NCBI RefSeq assembly: GCF_022846655.1
Contig: NZ_AP025667.1
Coordinates: 124,001-188,000 of the forward strand
Direction: 5' to 3'
DNA length: 64,000 nt
From: Streptomyces seoulensis
GTDB lineage: Bacteria > Actinomycetota > Actinomycetes > Streptomycetales > Streptomycetaceae
Made by a program: the position numbers and the translations under genes. Positions within the stretch are counted from its first letter, which is position 1; every line of letters begins with the position of its first letter. Below, piece after piece: positions 1-8,125 of this stretch. The notes under the pieces are model-generated. The model had not been told where the DNA came from. It ran no database searches and saw only the letters and a program-made list of their open reading frames with translations.

Positions 1-422
1 TCCGGTACGAAGTGCCCCATGAGCATCTCCGCCCGGCCCACGGTCTTGAAGCCGATCTCCTCGTAGAGCGGACGGCCCAGGGGCGTGGCGTGCAGGGTCA
101 GCGGGGTGCCCTCCATGGCCGCCACGACATGCCGCATCAGGCGGCGCCCCACGCCCTTGCGGGAGTGGCGTTCCGCGACCAGGACCATGCCGATGGCGCC
201 GAGCTCCAGCCGCTGACCGGAGCCGTACTCCGTGACGACGCAGGCGGCGACGAGGCCACCGTCGGGGTCGTCGATGCCGAAGCCGTTGCCCGCCGTCAGC
301 AGCAGCCCCCACTTATGTTCCTCGCGCGACCACCCCCGGTCCTCGGACAGGTCGGCGCAGGCGGTCAGATCGCGCGGAGTCAGACGACGGATGGGCAGCG
401 CGGCGAGTGAAGAGATCGGCAC
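1..422 (-). CDS. GNAT family N-acetyltransferase (3' end outside window)
   Basis: This is an acetyl-CoA-dependent N-acetyltransferase of unknown substrate, read leftward and cut by the window edge, so only its first 140 codons are visible. The acetyl-CoA pyrophosphate loop reads RKGVGRRL, which fits the GNAT R/Q-x-x-G-x-G/A pattern, and it is preceded by the usual beta4 strand (LGAIGMVLVAERHSR). The following LYEEIGFKTVGRAEMLMGHF fits the strand 5-helix 4 part of the fold. A GTG at 422 is chosen because reading before it does not look coding; no strong ribosome binding site is visible. The start is therefore moderately certain and the family highly certain. The C-terminal part may hold a second GNAT-like half. 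Confidence 0.8.
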   Translation of the reverse strand, partial: MPISSLAALPIRRLTPRDLTACADLSEDRGWSREEHKWGLLLTAGNGFGIDDPDGGLVAACVVTEYGSGQRLELGAIGMVLVAERHSRKGVGRRLMRHVVAAMEGTPLTLHATPLGRPLYEEIGFKTVGRAEMLMGHFVP

Positions 423-750
423 GCCGATCAGGCTGTCCGAAGCGCCCCCTCCACGTCCACCGGATTCAAAGACCTCTTACTGCTTCAGGCCACGTTCCTC
501 ACCCGGCGAACGGCCGACAGCCAGCGGTGTTTCACGTGAAACGGCATCGGGTGATCAACCAGCCGGTTCGGCGGCCGACAGAGTAATCGGACGAAGCGCG
601 TCGAGAGCCGTGTTTCCGGGTAACGGGACGGGGCGCCGGTCCACGGTGCCACGCTGCGGAGCGAGTGCTGCGGTCCTCCGCCCCGCCGGGGATCACGCGC
701 TTCCGAGGGGGAGAGCGCAGACCGCCGCAGGAGTGCGAGCGAGGGCACAC
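423..750. other. intergenic region between divergent genes, with parS
   Basis: This 328-bp gap separates the leftward acetyltransferase from the rightward globin-reductase. Apart from one perfect parS site at 529-542 I see no gene in it. Open frames that cross it have no ribosome binding site and no recognisable protein features. Promoters for both flanking genes should lie here but I cannot point to convincing -35/-10 elements. Confidence 0.5.
529..542. other. parS: parS site (ParB binding), perfect
   Basis: The 14-bp palindrome GTTTCACGTGAAAC matches the Streptomyces parS consensus exactly. ParB binds such sites around the origin to organise chromosomes during sporulation. It lies in non-coding DNA between divergent genes. 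Confidence 0.9.
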
Positions 751-1983
751 ATGGAAGCTCCGGTCACCACATCGGGGGACGACGGCATGCCGGACCCCGG
801 CGGCCAACGGCCAGGGCGAGGTACGGAGACGGAGCCCGTCGCGACACGTCCGGCACGGGCCCATGCGCAGGCTTCCTGGGACGCGCTGCTCATCCGCCGC
901 ACGATGGCGGAGATCGCTCCCGTGGCCGACAAGGTGACCTCCTACTTCTACGCCCTTCTCTTCGTGCGCCACCCCGAGCTGAGGCCCCTGTTCCCGCCCG
1001 CGATGGACACCCAGCGGGACCGGCTGCTGCGGGCACTGCTCACCGCGGCGGAGCACATCGACAACACGCCCGTGCTCGTCGACTATCTGCGGAACCTCGG
1101 CCGGGGCCATCGCAAGTACGGCACCCGCCCCGAGCACTACCCGGCCGTGGGCGCCTGCCTGATCGGCGCCCTGAGCACCTACGCCACCCACACCTGGAAC
1201 CCCCAGGCAGAGGCGGCCTGGGGCCGGGTCTACGCGATCATCTCCGAGGTGATGATCGACGCCGCCGCGGCGGATGGCCGGGACGCCCCGCCCTGGTGGC
1301 ACGCCGAGGTCGTCACCCACGACCTGAGGACACCCGACGTCGCCGTCCTCACGCTGCGCCCCGATCAGCCGTACCCCTTCCTGGCCGGGCAGTACGCGAG
1401 CGTCGAGACACCCTGGTGGCCGCGCGTGTGGCGGCACTACTCCTTCGCCTCCGCACCCCGCGCCGACGGGCTGCTCACCTTCCATGTGCGGGCGGTCCCG
1501 GCCGGCTGGGTCTCCAACTCCCTGGTCCACCGCGCCCACCCCGGAGACGTGGTGCGCCTCGGACCACCGGTCGGCTCGATGAGCGTCGACCACGGCACCG
1601 ACAGCGGCCTGCTCTGCCTGGGCGGCGGCACCGGCATAGCCCCGATCAAGGCCATGGTGGAGGAGGTCGCCGAGCGCGGCGCGCGCCGCCCGGTCGAGGT
1701 GTTCTACGGCGCCCGCAGCGACCACGACCTGTACGACATCGACACCCTGCTCCGGCTGCGGCAGGCCCATCCCTGGATATCCGTCCGGTCGGTCGTCGAC
1801 CGGGAGGACCGCCACCTCCACGACGCCGTGCGGGCGAGCGGCCCTTGGCGGGACTACGACGCGTACCTCTCCGGCCCGCCCGGCATGATCCGCAGCGGTG
1901 TCTCCGCGTTGCGGGCGCTCGGCGTTCCCGCGCCTCGCATACGGCACGACCCGGTCGAGGATCTCGTGGTCGTCGGTTCCTGA
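751..1983 (+). CDS. globin-FAD/NAD(P)H reductase fusion (flavohaemoglobin-like)
   Basis: The 410-residue protein joins a globin domain (about residues 40-175) to a ferredoxin-NADP reductase-type module (about 180-405), the layout of flavohaemoglobins that detoxify nitric oxide. Visible landmarks are the helix-B tyrosines in TSYFY (63-67), the proximal haem-ligand candidate H120 in GHRKYG followed by RPEHYPAVG as in Hmp, the FAD-binding RHYS (228-231) and the NAD(P)H-binding GGGTGIAP (291-298). An acidic, proline-rich tail of about 38 residues precedes the globin. The ATG at 751 is chosen because it gives a plausible N-terminus; the ribosome binding site is weak. Function in NO or redox defence is inferred from the family. 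It is monocistronic and convergent with the Nudix gene. Confidence 0.85.
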   Translation: MEAPVTTSGDDGMPDPGGQRPGRGTETEPVATRPARAHAQASWDALLIRRTMAEIAPVADKVTSYFYALLFVRHPELRPLFPPAMDTQRDRLLRALLTAAEHIDNTPVLVDYLRNLGRGHRKYGTRPEHYPAVGACLIGALSTYATHTWNPQAEAAWGRVYAIISEVMIDAAAADGRDAPPWWHAEVVTHDLRTPDVAVLTLRPDQPYPFLAGQYASVETPWWPRVWRHYSFASAPRADGLLTFHVRAVPAGWVSNSLVHRAHPGDVVRLGPPVGSMSVDHGTDSGLLCLGGGTGIAPIKAMVEEVAERGARRPVEVFYGARSDHDLYDIDTLLRLRQAHPWISVRSVVDREDRHLHDAVRASGPWRDYDAYLSGPPGMIRSGVSALRALGVPAPRIRHDPVEDLVVVGS

Positions 1984-1998
1984 CGGCGCCGGCTCCGG

Positions 1999-2481
1999 TC
2001 AGCCGAGGTCGGGGGCGTGCATGGCGCGGACGCCCTCGATGTTGCCGTCCAGATAGTGCCGCAGCGACAGCGGGACGAGGTGGACGGAGGCGATGCCGAC
2101 CCGGTTGAACGGGATACGGACGATCTCGTACTCCCCGGCCGGCTCCTCCACCTCGGGGCCGTGGCGGAGCGAGGGGTCCATGGACTCCAGCCGGCAGACG
2201 AAGAAGTGCTGCACCTTCACGCCGGTCGCGCCGCCGTCTTCACCGATGTGCTCCACGGTGTCCACGAAGCAGGGCACGACATCGGTGATCTTGGCGCCGA
2301 GTTCCTCGTACACCTCGCGGTGCAGGGCGTCCACGACGGTCGGGTCCTCTGGCTCGACCCCGCCACCGGGGGTGACCCAGTAGGGATCGACACCCGGCTT
2401 GGTGCGCTTGATCAGGATCAGGTCGTCACCGTCCAGGAGAACGGCGCGTGCGGTGCGCTTGACCACGGGTCGGACGGTCAT
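1999..2481 (-). CDS. Nudix hydrolase
   Basis: The 160-residue protein carries a Nudix box: the glycine run GGG (39-41) is followed by REVYEELG (55-62), whose glutamates bind the catalytic Mg2+. The spacing between the first glycines and REVYEELG is a little longer than the textbook box, which is common in this superfamily. It probably hydrolyses a nucleoside diphosphate derivative, but the substrate cannot be read from the sequence. The ATG at 2481 starts a typical N-terminal strand (KRTARAVLLDGDDLILIKR). A parS-like site lies just upstream at 2503-2516. The gene converges with the globin fusion 15 bp away. Confidence 0.85.
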   Translation of the reverse strand: MTVRPVVKRTARAVLLDGDDLILIKRTKPGVDPYWVTPGGGVEPEDPTVVDALHREVYEELGAKITDVVPCFVDTVEHIGEDGGATGVKVQHFFVCRLESMDPSLRHGPEVEEPAGEYEIVRIPFNRVGIASVHLVPLSLRHYLDGNIEGVRAMHAPDLG

Positions 2482-2502
2482 GGGAGAAATGTGGCCCGGT
2501 CG

Positions 2503-2516
2503 GTTCCACGTGAAAC
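2503..2516. other. parS: parS-like site, one mismatch
   Basis: GTTCCACGTGAAAC differs from the parS consensus at one base (T4 to C). It lies between the Nudix start and the end of the LysR gene. Confidence 0.7.
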
Positions 2517-2570
2517 ATCGCAGGCGGTCTCGGCCGGACGACGGGGGAACTTTCCCGGAGGAAAGACCGC

Positions 2571-3476
2571 TCAGCCCCACCGCGAGGCCGCTCGCTGAAG
2601 CCACTCGTGCGCCCGCGCGACATGTGGCAGAGCCAGCGAGCCGGTGCGCACCACCAGGAAGTAGGTCCGCAGCGGCGGCACGGCCGGGTCGTGCAGCAGG
2701 ACGACCTCGGCACGCTGGAGTGCGGACGCGCAGAGATAGCGGGGCAGCACCGCCAGCCCGGCACCCGCCCCGGCACAGGCCAGCACCGCGCGCAGGTCGG
2801 GGACGATGACCGTGCCGGATCCCCCTGGACGCGTGTCGAAGACGGAGGCCCAGTAGCGCGAGACGAAGGGCAGCGACTCGTGGACCTCGACCACGGGCAG
2901 GTTCTTCAGCGCGGCCGCCCCTTTCTGCCACAGCGCTTCCGGCCCGATCCGCTCGGCCCAGCGCGGGGCTGCGACCAGCACATGTTCCTCGTCGCAGAGC
3001 GGGCTCGCGGTCAGCAGGGCGCCGCGCGGCCGGACCGTGCTGATGGCCAGCTCGTGATGGCCCGCCGCCAGCCCCTCCAGGACCTCCTCCGCGGTGCCGA
3101 ACGAGGCGCGGAGGGCGAGGCCCTGGCCGTCGGCACCGGTCAGCTCCGTCAGCGCGGGCAGGGCGCGCTCGGCGGTGAACTCCGGGGGACCGGCCAGATG
3201 CAGCGTGCGCAGCGACGACTCGTCGTCCAGGCCGCTCTCGGTGATCTCCACCAGGGCGTCGAGATGCGGTGCGGCCTTGTGGGCCAGCTCGTCGCCGATG
3301 GTCGTGGGCGTCACCCCGCGGGGTTGCCGCAGGAACAGAGGGCGGCCTAGCTGGCGCTCCAGCGTGCGGATCTGGGAGGTCACGGCGGGCTGGGACAGGC
3401 CCAGCAGCGCGGCGGCGCGGGTGAAGGAACCGGCCCGGTGCACGGTGACGAAGGTCCGCAGCAGGGCCAGGTCCAT
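2571..3476 (-). CDS. LysR family transcriptional regulator
   Basis: The 301-residue protein has the LysR layout: an N-terminal winged helix-turn-helix (about residues 1-60, with SFTRAAALLGLSQPAVTSQIRTLE as the recognition region) and a C-terminal effector-binding domain of two alpha/beta lobes. The ATG at 3476 is chosen because the LysR fold begins there (MDLALLRTF) and a GGGGA-type ribosome binding site precedes it; an in-frame upstream extension is basic and unlikely to be real. Its target is unknown. It does not face a divergent gene, which is less usual for a LysR regulator; the next gene upstream is on the same strand. Confidence 0.88.
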   Translation of the reverse strand: MDLALLRTFVTVHRAGSFTRAAALLGLSQPAVTSQIRTLERQLGRPLFLRQPRGVTPTTIGDELAHKAAPHLDALVEITESGLDDESSLRTLHLAGPPEFTAERALPALTELTGADGQGLALRASFGTAEEVLEGLAAGHHELAISTVRPRGALLTASPLCDEEHVLVAAPRWAERIGPEALWQKGAAALKNLPVVEVHESLPFVSRYWASVFDTRPGGSGTVIVPDLRAVLACAGAGAGLAVLPRYLCASALQRAEVVLLHDPAVPPLRTYFLVVRTGSLALPHVARAHEWLQRAASRWG

Positions 3477-3669
3477 GGCGGGGGTCCCCTTTCCCTGCCT
3501 TCTCCGGCGCCGGGCAGGCCCCAACTATAAATAAGTCGATAGGTCTCTGTCGTTACCGTGATTGGACACTGACCCAGAGTCAACTAGCCTTGTGCGCGAG
3601 GTTCTTGGTACGCGGAACCGGTGACGGTCCGAGCCACGAGGGGGGAGGCTCGGACCGTCCACACCTTCC

Positions 3670-4827
3670 TCAGTCCGTGGTCTCGGCGGACTCGTCGAGG
3701 GCGCGCAGCACGTCCGCCACCAGGTCCTCGGCGTCCTCGGCCCCGACCGACATGCGGATGAAGCCCTCCGGCACCGCGTCCCCGCCCCAGCGGCCGCGCC
3801 GCTCGGCAGTGGAGCGCACCCCGCCGAAGCTCGTCGCGTCCTCGACCAGCCGCAGTGCCTCCAGGAACCGCTCGGCCCGCTCACGCGTGGCCAGCGTGAA
3901 GGAGACCACGCAGCCGAAGCGGCGCATCTGCCGCGACGCGACCGCGTGCGACGGGTCGTCGGGCAGTCCCGGATACCGCAGGCCGGAGACCTCGGGCCGC
4001 CCGCGCAGCGCCTCGGCCACCGCGAGCGCCGTGGCGTTCTGCCGGTCGACACGGAGCGGGAGCGTGGCGATCGAGCGGTGGGCGAGCCACGCCTCCATCG
4101 GGCCGGGGATGGCACCGACGATCTTCCGCCAGCGGCGCACCGCGTCCATCGCCTCACCGGCGCGACCGACGACGTAGCCCAGCAGGACATCGCCGTGACC
4201 GGTCAACTGCTTGGTGCCGCTCGCCACGGCGAAGTCGGCACCCAGCTCCAACGGCCGCTGCCCGAGCGGCGTGGCGAGGGTGTTGTCGACGGCCACCAGC
4301 GCGCCACGCGCGTGGGCCTCCTTCACCAGCCGCCGGATGTCGCACACGTCCAGCCCGGGGTTGGACGGCGACTCGATCCACAGCAGCCGCGCGCCGTCGA
4401 GCGCGTCGAGCTGGGCGTCGCCGCCGGTGGGCGCGGTGCGCACCTCGATGCCGAACGCCTCCAGTTGGGCCCGGGCCAGGGGGAGGGCCTGGTAACCGTC
4501 GGAGGGCAGCACCACCGTGTCGCCGGAGCGCAACTGGGAGAAGAGCACCGCGGAGATCGCCGCCATGCCGGAGGCGAACACCAGCGTCTCGGCGGCGTCG
4601 TCGCCGGGCGCCTCCAGCTCGCCGATGGCGCGTTCCAGCAACGTCCACGTGGGGTTGCCGTCGCGGCCGTACGAGTACGGGCCGCTCACGTCGCCGGGCA
4701 GGTGGAAGTGCGCGGCGAACACCGGCCCCGGCAGGGTCGGCTCGTGCTTCACCGGCTCGGGGAGGCCGGCCCGGACGGCGCGCGTGCCGTCGCCGGTGGA
4801 GTCCGGGTGCTCGGCTGTGTCGTTCAT
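3670..4827 (-). CDS. Cys/Met metabolism PLP enzyme (cystathionine gamma-lyase type)
   Basis: The 385-residue protein belongs to the trans-sulfuration fold-type I PLP enzymes (cystathionine gamma-lyase, gamma-synthase, methionine gamma-lyase). Diagnostic elements are YSYGRDGNPT (51-60) for phosphate binding across the dimer, the SGMAAI loop (86-91), D181 in VDNTLATPLGQ that pairs with the pyridine nitrogen, and the Schiff-base lysine K206 in ASGTKQLTGHGD. Motifs alone do not settle which reaction is catalysed; cystathionine gamma-lyase is the usual annotation. The start overlaps the ptpA stop in an ATGA, indicating translational coupling in a three-gene operon with ptpA and the upstream membrane protein. 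Confidence 0.85.
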   Translation of the reverse strand: MNDTAEHPDSTGDGTRAVRAGLPEPVKHEPTLPGPVFAAHFHLPGDVSGPYSYGRDGNPTWTLLERAIGELEAPGDDAAETLVFASGMAAISAVLFSQLRSGDTVVLPSDGYQALPLARAQLEAFGIEVRTAPTGGDAQLDALDGARLLWIESPSNPGLDVCDIRRLVKEAHARGALVAVDNTLATPLGQRPLELGADFAVASGTKQLTGHGDVLLGYVVGRAGEAMDAVRRWRKIVGAIPGPMEAWLAHRSIATLPLRVDRQNATALAVAEALRGRPEVSGLRYPGLPDDPSHAVASRQMRRFGCVVSFTLATRERAERFLEALRLVEDATSFGGVRSTAERRGRWGGDAVPEGFIRMSVGAEDAEDLVADVLRALDESAETTD

Positions 4828-5315
4828 ACGGGCTGTCCCTCCAGGTGTTCGCGTACGGAGTCGAGCAGTCCGGCGCTCGCCGCCTCCACCATCTCAAGGC
4901 ACTCCTCGAAGCCGTCGCGGCCCCCGTAGTAGGGGTCCGGCACATCGAGGTCGGCGTCGGCCGCCGGGTCGTAGGAGCGCAGCAGGCGTACCTTGCGCGC
5001 GTCCTCCTCGGTCGGGGCGAGGCGGCGCAGGGCCTTGAGGTGGCCGGTGTCCAGGGCGATCACGAGGTCCAGCCGGCCGAACCAGGACTGCTGGAACTGC
5101 CGCGCGGTGTGTCCGGTGCCGTAGCCGTGCTCGTCGAGGACCGACGCGGTGCGCGGGTCGGCGCCGTCGCCCTCGTGCCAGCCACCGGTGCCGGCGCTGT
5201 CGACCTCGACCAGGCCGTCGAGCCCGGCCTCGGCGACGCGTGCCCGGAAGACCGACTCGGCCATCGGGGAGCGGCAGATGTTGCCGGTGCACACGAAACA
5301 GACGCGGTAGGCCAT
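4824..5315 (-). CDS. ptpA: low molecular weight protein-tyrosine phosphatase PtpA
   Basis: The 163-residue protein is a low molecular weight phosphotyrosine phosphatase. The P-loop is C9-TGNIC-R15-S (CX5R) and the general acid is D127 in DVPDPYYGG, both in the family's standard places. In S. coelicolor, PtpA has been linked to secondary metabolism. It sits between a small membrane protein (7 nt gap) and the cystathionine-lyase gene (4-nt overlap). The start ATG gives the classic MAYRVCFVCTGNICRSP N-terminus. Confidence 0.93.
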   Translation of the reverse strand: MAYRVCFVCTGNICRSPMAESVFRARVAEAGLDGLVEVDSAGTGGWHEGDGADPRTASVLDEHGYGTGHTARQFQQSWFGRLDLVIALDTGHLKALRRLAPTEEDARKVRLLRSYDPAADADLDVPDPYYGGRDGFEECLEMVEAASAGLLDSVREHLEGQPV

Positions 5316-5322
5316 GACCGGA

Positions 5323-5700
5323 TCAGTCCTCGTCGGGCAGAACGAGGTTCAGTGCCCAGGAGACGACGGCGATGATCAGGCCGCCGAGCACGGCTGTCCA
5401 GAACCCCTCGACGTGGAAGCTCAGGTCGAGCTGGTCGCACACCCAGGAGGTCAGCAGCAGCATCAGCGCGTTGACGACCAGGGTGATCAGGCCGAGGGTC
5501 AGGATGAACAGCGGGAAGGTCAGCAGCTTCACGACCGGCTTGACCAGAAGGTTCACCAGTCCGAAGATCAGCGCGACCACGATCAGCGTGCCGATCTTCT
5601 TGCCCGTGCTGTCACCGGTGAGGGTGATCTTGTCGAGGAGCCACACGGCGACCGCGAGGGCGCCGGCGTTGGCGATCGTCTTGACTACGAGATTCTTCAT
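5323..5700 (-). CDS. phage-holin-like four-TM membrane protein
   Basis: The 125-residue protein is strongly hydrophobic, with about four membrane segments (roughly residues 7-24, 36-56, 60-86 and 100-120) separated by short charged turns. It matches the actinobacterial 'phage holin family' (Mycobact_4TM-like) in length and pattern. Despite that family name nothing phage-related surrounds it, so a lysis role is unlikely; its actual function is unknown. It is the first gene of the operon that continues with ptpA 7 nt downstream. Confidence 0.8.
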   Translation of the reverse strand: MKNLVVKTIANAGALAVAVWLLDKITLTGDSTGKKIGTLIVVALIFGLVNLLVKPVVKLLTFPLFILTLGLITLVVNALMLLLTSWVCDQLDLSFHVEGFWTAVLGGLIIAVVSWALNLVLPDED

Positions 5701-5760
5701 GTGTCTGATCGTTGCAGACCAGAATCAGAGTGGGCGGCGCGGCAAGGGCGGACGACGGCG

Positions 5761-6078
5761 ATGAAGGCATTCCGGCTGGACGAACTGGAGGCGGAGCGTG
5801 CCGCCAACGAGGGGGCCTACCTCCAGTTCCTGCGGGAGCGGAACATGTCGGTCGGCCTGTACGCCCTCGACGCGGGCTCCCACGACCCGCAGAAGCCCCA
5901 CCCGCAGGACGAGGTGTACTTCGTGGTCAGCGGCCGGGCGTCGATCACGATCGGGCTGGAGACCACGGAGGTCGCGCGGGGCAGCGTGGTGTACGTCCCC
6001 GCGGGCGTGGCCCACAAGTTCCACCACATCAGCGAGGACCTGAGGGTCCTGGTGGTGTTCTCTCCCCCTGAGGCGTGA
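5761..6078 (+). CDS. small cupin-domain protein
   Basis: This 105-residue single-domain cupin has the two conserved motifs: motif 1 around HPQDEVYFVVSG (two metal-binding positions, H and E) and motif 2 around VPAGVAHKFHHI. These place a metal ion inside a small beta barrel, but the substrate cannot be inferred. The ATG at 5761 is used because the fold starts there; the gene is divergent from the holin-like gene 60 bp away. It is likely monocistronic. Confidence 0.85.
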   Translation: MKAFRLDELEAERAANEGAYLQFLRERNMSVGLYALDAGSHDPQKPHPQDEVYFVVSGRASITIGLETTEVARGSVVYVPAGVAHKFHHISEDLRVLVVFSPPEA

Positions 6079-6207
6079 GGGTCGCTCTCAGGGTTCCCTA
6101 GGGGATGGTTCAGGGGAGGACAAGGGGTGCGAGGCCCCCTACGAGCCCCTCGTCGGCCCTAGCATCGAAGCGGGACATCGAGAACTGCTAGCGCAAAGGA
6201 CGAGGCG

Positions 6208-6420
6208 ATGCGAGAGATCTTCACGGGGTTGCCGTGGTGGGTTAAGTGGGTCGCGGTGCCGGTCATCGCGCTGGTCGTGTTCGGCGGCCTGATAGCGACC
6301 GTGGTCGGCTTCCTGATCGGCCTGCTCTTCAAGGCCCTGCTCTTCGTCGCCCTGGTCGGCGGACTCATCTACGTGGTGCGGAAGTTCACCGCGGGCTCGT
6401 CCTCGCGCGGAGACTGGTGA
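6208..6420 (+). CDS. small two-TM membrane protein (DUF5326-like)
   Basis: The 70-residue protein has two hydrophobic helices (about residues 11-34 and 36-57) and a short basic, serine-rich C-terminal tail ending SSSRGDW. It resembles the conserved streptomycete DUF5326 family, whose role is unknown. An AAAGGACGAGG ribosome binding site precedes the ATG at 6208. It lies between the cupin and ssgR, all on the same strand but separated by more than 100 bp on each side. Confidence 0.75.
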   Translation: MREIFTGLPWWVKWVAVPVIALVVFGGLIATVVGFLIGLLFKALLFVALVGGLIYVVRKFTAGSSSRGDW

Positions 6421-6623
6421 CGCGGGCGGGAGCCGGGCAGCGGTAACACGGGGCGTCCGTTCCCTCGGGGGAGGGAAGTTTCCCCGGCAGGCCGTCCGCG
6501 CGCGGTGGTGGACGGTTAGAGTCCGGAACTCCCGTGGGGCCCCGAACCCCACGGGCGGCACGCACCCCACCCGTGTCCACCCCGCACGGGCCGCCCCCAC
6601 CTCCGCGCTTCGGGAGTAAATCC

Positions 6624-7481
6624 TTGGCCACGGTCGACACCGCCCCGGCAGGACCCCACGCACCCCCGGCCCCGGCGCGGTCCTGCGCGCCCCCGATGCA
6701 GCGGCCGCCCGCCGCCACCGCGCCCGACAAGCACTCCGCGACCCTCATCGGTTCCGTCCAGCGCGCGATGCGCCTGCTGGAGACGGTCGCCGGGCACGAG
6801 TACGGCGCTCCCGCCAAGCAACTGGCCCGCGAGACCGGCCTCGCGCTCCCCACGGCGTACCACCTGCTGCGCACCCTGGTGCACGAGGGCTATCTGCGCC
6901 GGGACAAGGGGCGGTTCTTCCTCGGTGACGCGGCGGACAAGCTGAGCAGCAGCGGAGCGCAGCAGAAACGTCGCAGCACGGTGGCCGACACCCTCGCGCA
7001 CTGGCGCGATTCGATCGGCGTCCCGGTGTACTACGCGATGTACCGGGACGGCGAGATCGAGGTCATGTGCGTGGCCGACTCGCGGGAGAGCCCGGCGGTC
7101 GCGGAGTGGGCCGACTTCCGCGAGACGGGACACGCCCACGCCATCGGGAAATGCCTGCTCTCCCAGTTGGACGAGGAGGCCCGCCGCGACCACCTCTCGC
7201 GCTACCCGGTGCGCTCCCTGACGCCGTACACCGTGCGTGACAACGACGCCCTGCTCCGGCGGCTGGCCGGGACCCGTCGCATGGAACCGGTGGTGGAGCG
7301 GCAGGAATACGCCCTTGGAGCGGTCTGCGCGGCGGTGCCGATCACTGTCGGTACAACCGCCGCGACGATGGCGATCTCGCTCCCGGCGCATCAGGCTGAT
7401 CAACTTCCGGGCGCCACAAGGAGATTGCAGTCGGAGATGGGACGTCACATGGGGGCGCTGGCGCTCTCTATCAGCATCTGA
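6624..7481 (+). CDS. ssgR: SsgR, IclR-type activator of ssgA
   Basis: An IclR-family regulator with an N-terminal winged helix-turn-helix (SVQRAMRLLETVAG ... PTAYHLLRTLVHEGYLRRD) and a C-terminal effector domain. Position directly before ssgA identifies it as SsgR, which in S. coelicolor activates ssgA in a growth-phase-dependent way. The start is uncertain. I chose TTG 6624 because GGGAG lies 7 nt upstream (285 residues); ATG 6696 would give 261 residues and drop a Pro/Ala-rich tail that is outside the DNA-binding domain. An intergenic region of 97 bp before ssgA should hold the SsgR-dependent promoter. Confidence 0.85.
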   Translation: MATVDTAPAGPHAPPAPARSCAPPMQRPPAATAPDKHSATLIGSVQRAMRLLETVAGHEYGAPAKQLARETGLALPTAYHLLRTLVHEGYLRRDKGRFFLGDAADKLSSSGAQQKRRSTVADTLAHWRDSIGVPVYYAMYRDGEIEVMCVADSRESPAVAEWADFRETGHAHAIGKCLLSQLDEEARRDHLSRYPVRSLTPYTVRDNDALLRRLAGTRRMEPVVERQEYALGAVCAAVPITVGTTAATMAISLPAHQADQLPGATRRLQSEMGRHMGALALSISI

Positions 7482-7578
7482 AAACTCACTCCTTGTGATC
7501 TGCCATGTACGTTCAGCTAGATTTGACCCCAGTCAGGGATTAAACCCGGCCAGTCGATGTCATACGACGGGGTAGGCG

Positions 7579-8016
7579 ATGCGCGAGTCCGTACAGGCAG
7601 AAGTCATGATGAGCTTTCTCGTCTCGGAGGAGCTTTCCTTCCGTATTCCGGTGGAGTTGCGCTACGAGACGAGTGATCCCTACGCGGTGCGGCTCACCTT
7701 CCACCTGCCCGGTGACGCCCCGGTGACCTGGGTCTTCGGCCGGGAGTTGATGATCGACGGGGTCGGCCGGCCGTGCGGCGAGGGTGATGTGCACATCGCC
7801 CCCGTCGACTGCGAGGTGCTGGGCGAGGTGCTGATCCGCCTTCAGGTAGGCGGTGACCAGGCGCTCTTCCGCTCCTCCACACCCCCGCTGGTGGCGTTCC
7901 TCGACCGCACCGACAAGCTGGTGCCGCTCGGGCAGGAGGGTGCGCTGGCCGACTTCGACACCCACCTCGACGAGGCACTGGGCCGCATCCTGGCCGAGGA
8001 GCAGAGCGCGGGCTGA
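7579..8016 (+). CDS. ssgA: SsgA, sporulation-specific cell division activator
   Basis: This 145-residue protein is recognisable as SsgA, founding member of the SsgA-like proteins found only in morphologically complex actinomycetes. SsgA stimulates sporulation septum formation and acts with SsgB in placing FtsZ in aerial hyphae. Family-typical stretches are SFLVSEELSFRIPVELRYE at the N-terminus, HLPGDAPVTWVFGRELM, and VAFLDRTDKLVPLGQE near the C-terminus. It follows ssgR and is followed by a perfect 17-bp hairpin at 8059-8096, so ssgRA ends there. The ribosome binding site before the ATG is weak. Confidence 0.96.
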   Translation: MRESVQAEVMMSFLVSEELSFRIPVELRYETSDPYAVRLTFHLPGDAPVTWVFGRELMIDGVGRPCGEGDVHIAPVDCEVLGEVLIRLQVGGDQALFRSSTPPLVAFLDRTDKLVPLGQEGALADFDTHLDEALGRILAEEQSAG

Positions 8017-8058
8017 AGCGGCAGGGCCAAGAGGGCGCCGAGCGCCCCCGCCGGACTT

Positions 8059-8096
8059 CGTGAACCTTTGAAGAAACGCTTCTTCAAAGGTTCACG
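8059..8096. terminator. bidirectional hairpin terminator after ssgA
   Basis: A perfect 17-bp inverted repeat (arms 8059-8075 and 8080-8096) with a 4-nt ACGC loop. It lies between the convergent ssgA and YibE/F genes. The stem is unusually AT-rich for this chromosome; there is no classical T tract outside the stem. Confidence 0.8.
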
Positions 8097-8125
8097 GGCC
8101 GACGGGAGCGCGGCGGCGGCGCCGC

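Noticed and set aside
5323..5700. A prophage remnant suggested by the holin-like gene
   Set aside because: No phage structural, integrase or lysis genes are near, and the protein matches a common actinobacterial 4-TM family in a ptpA operon.
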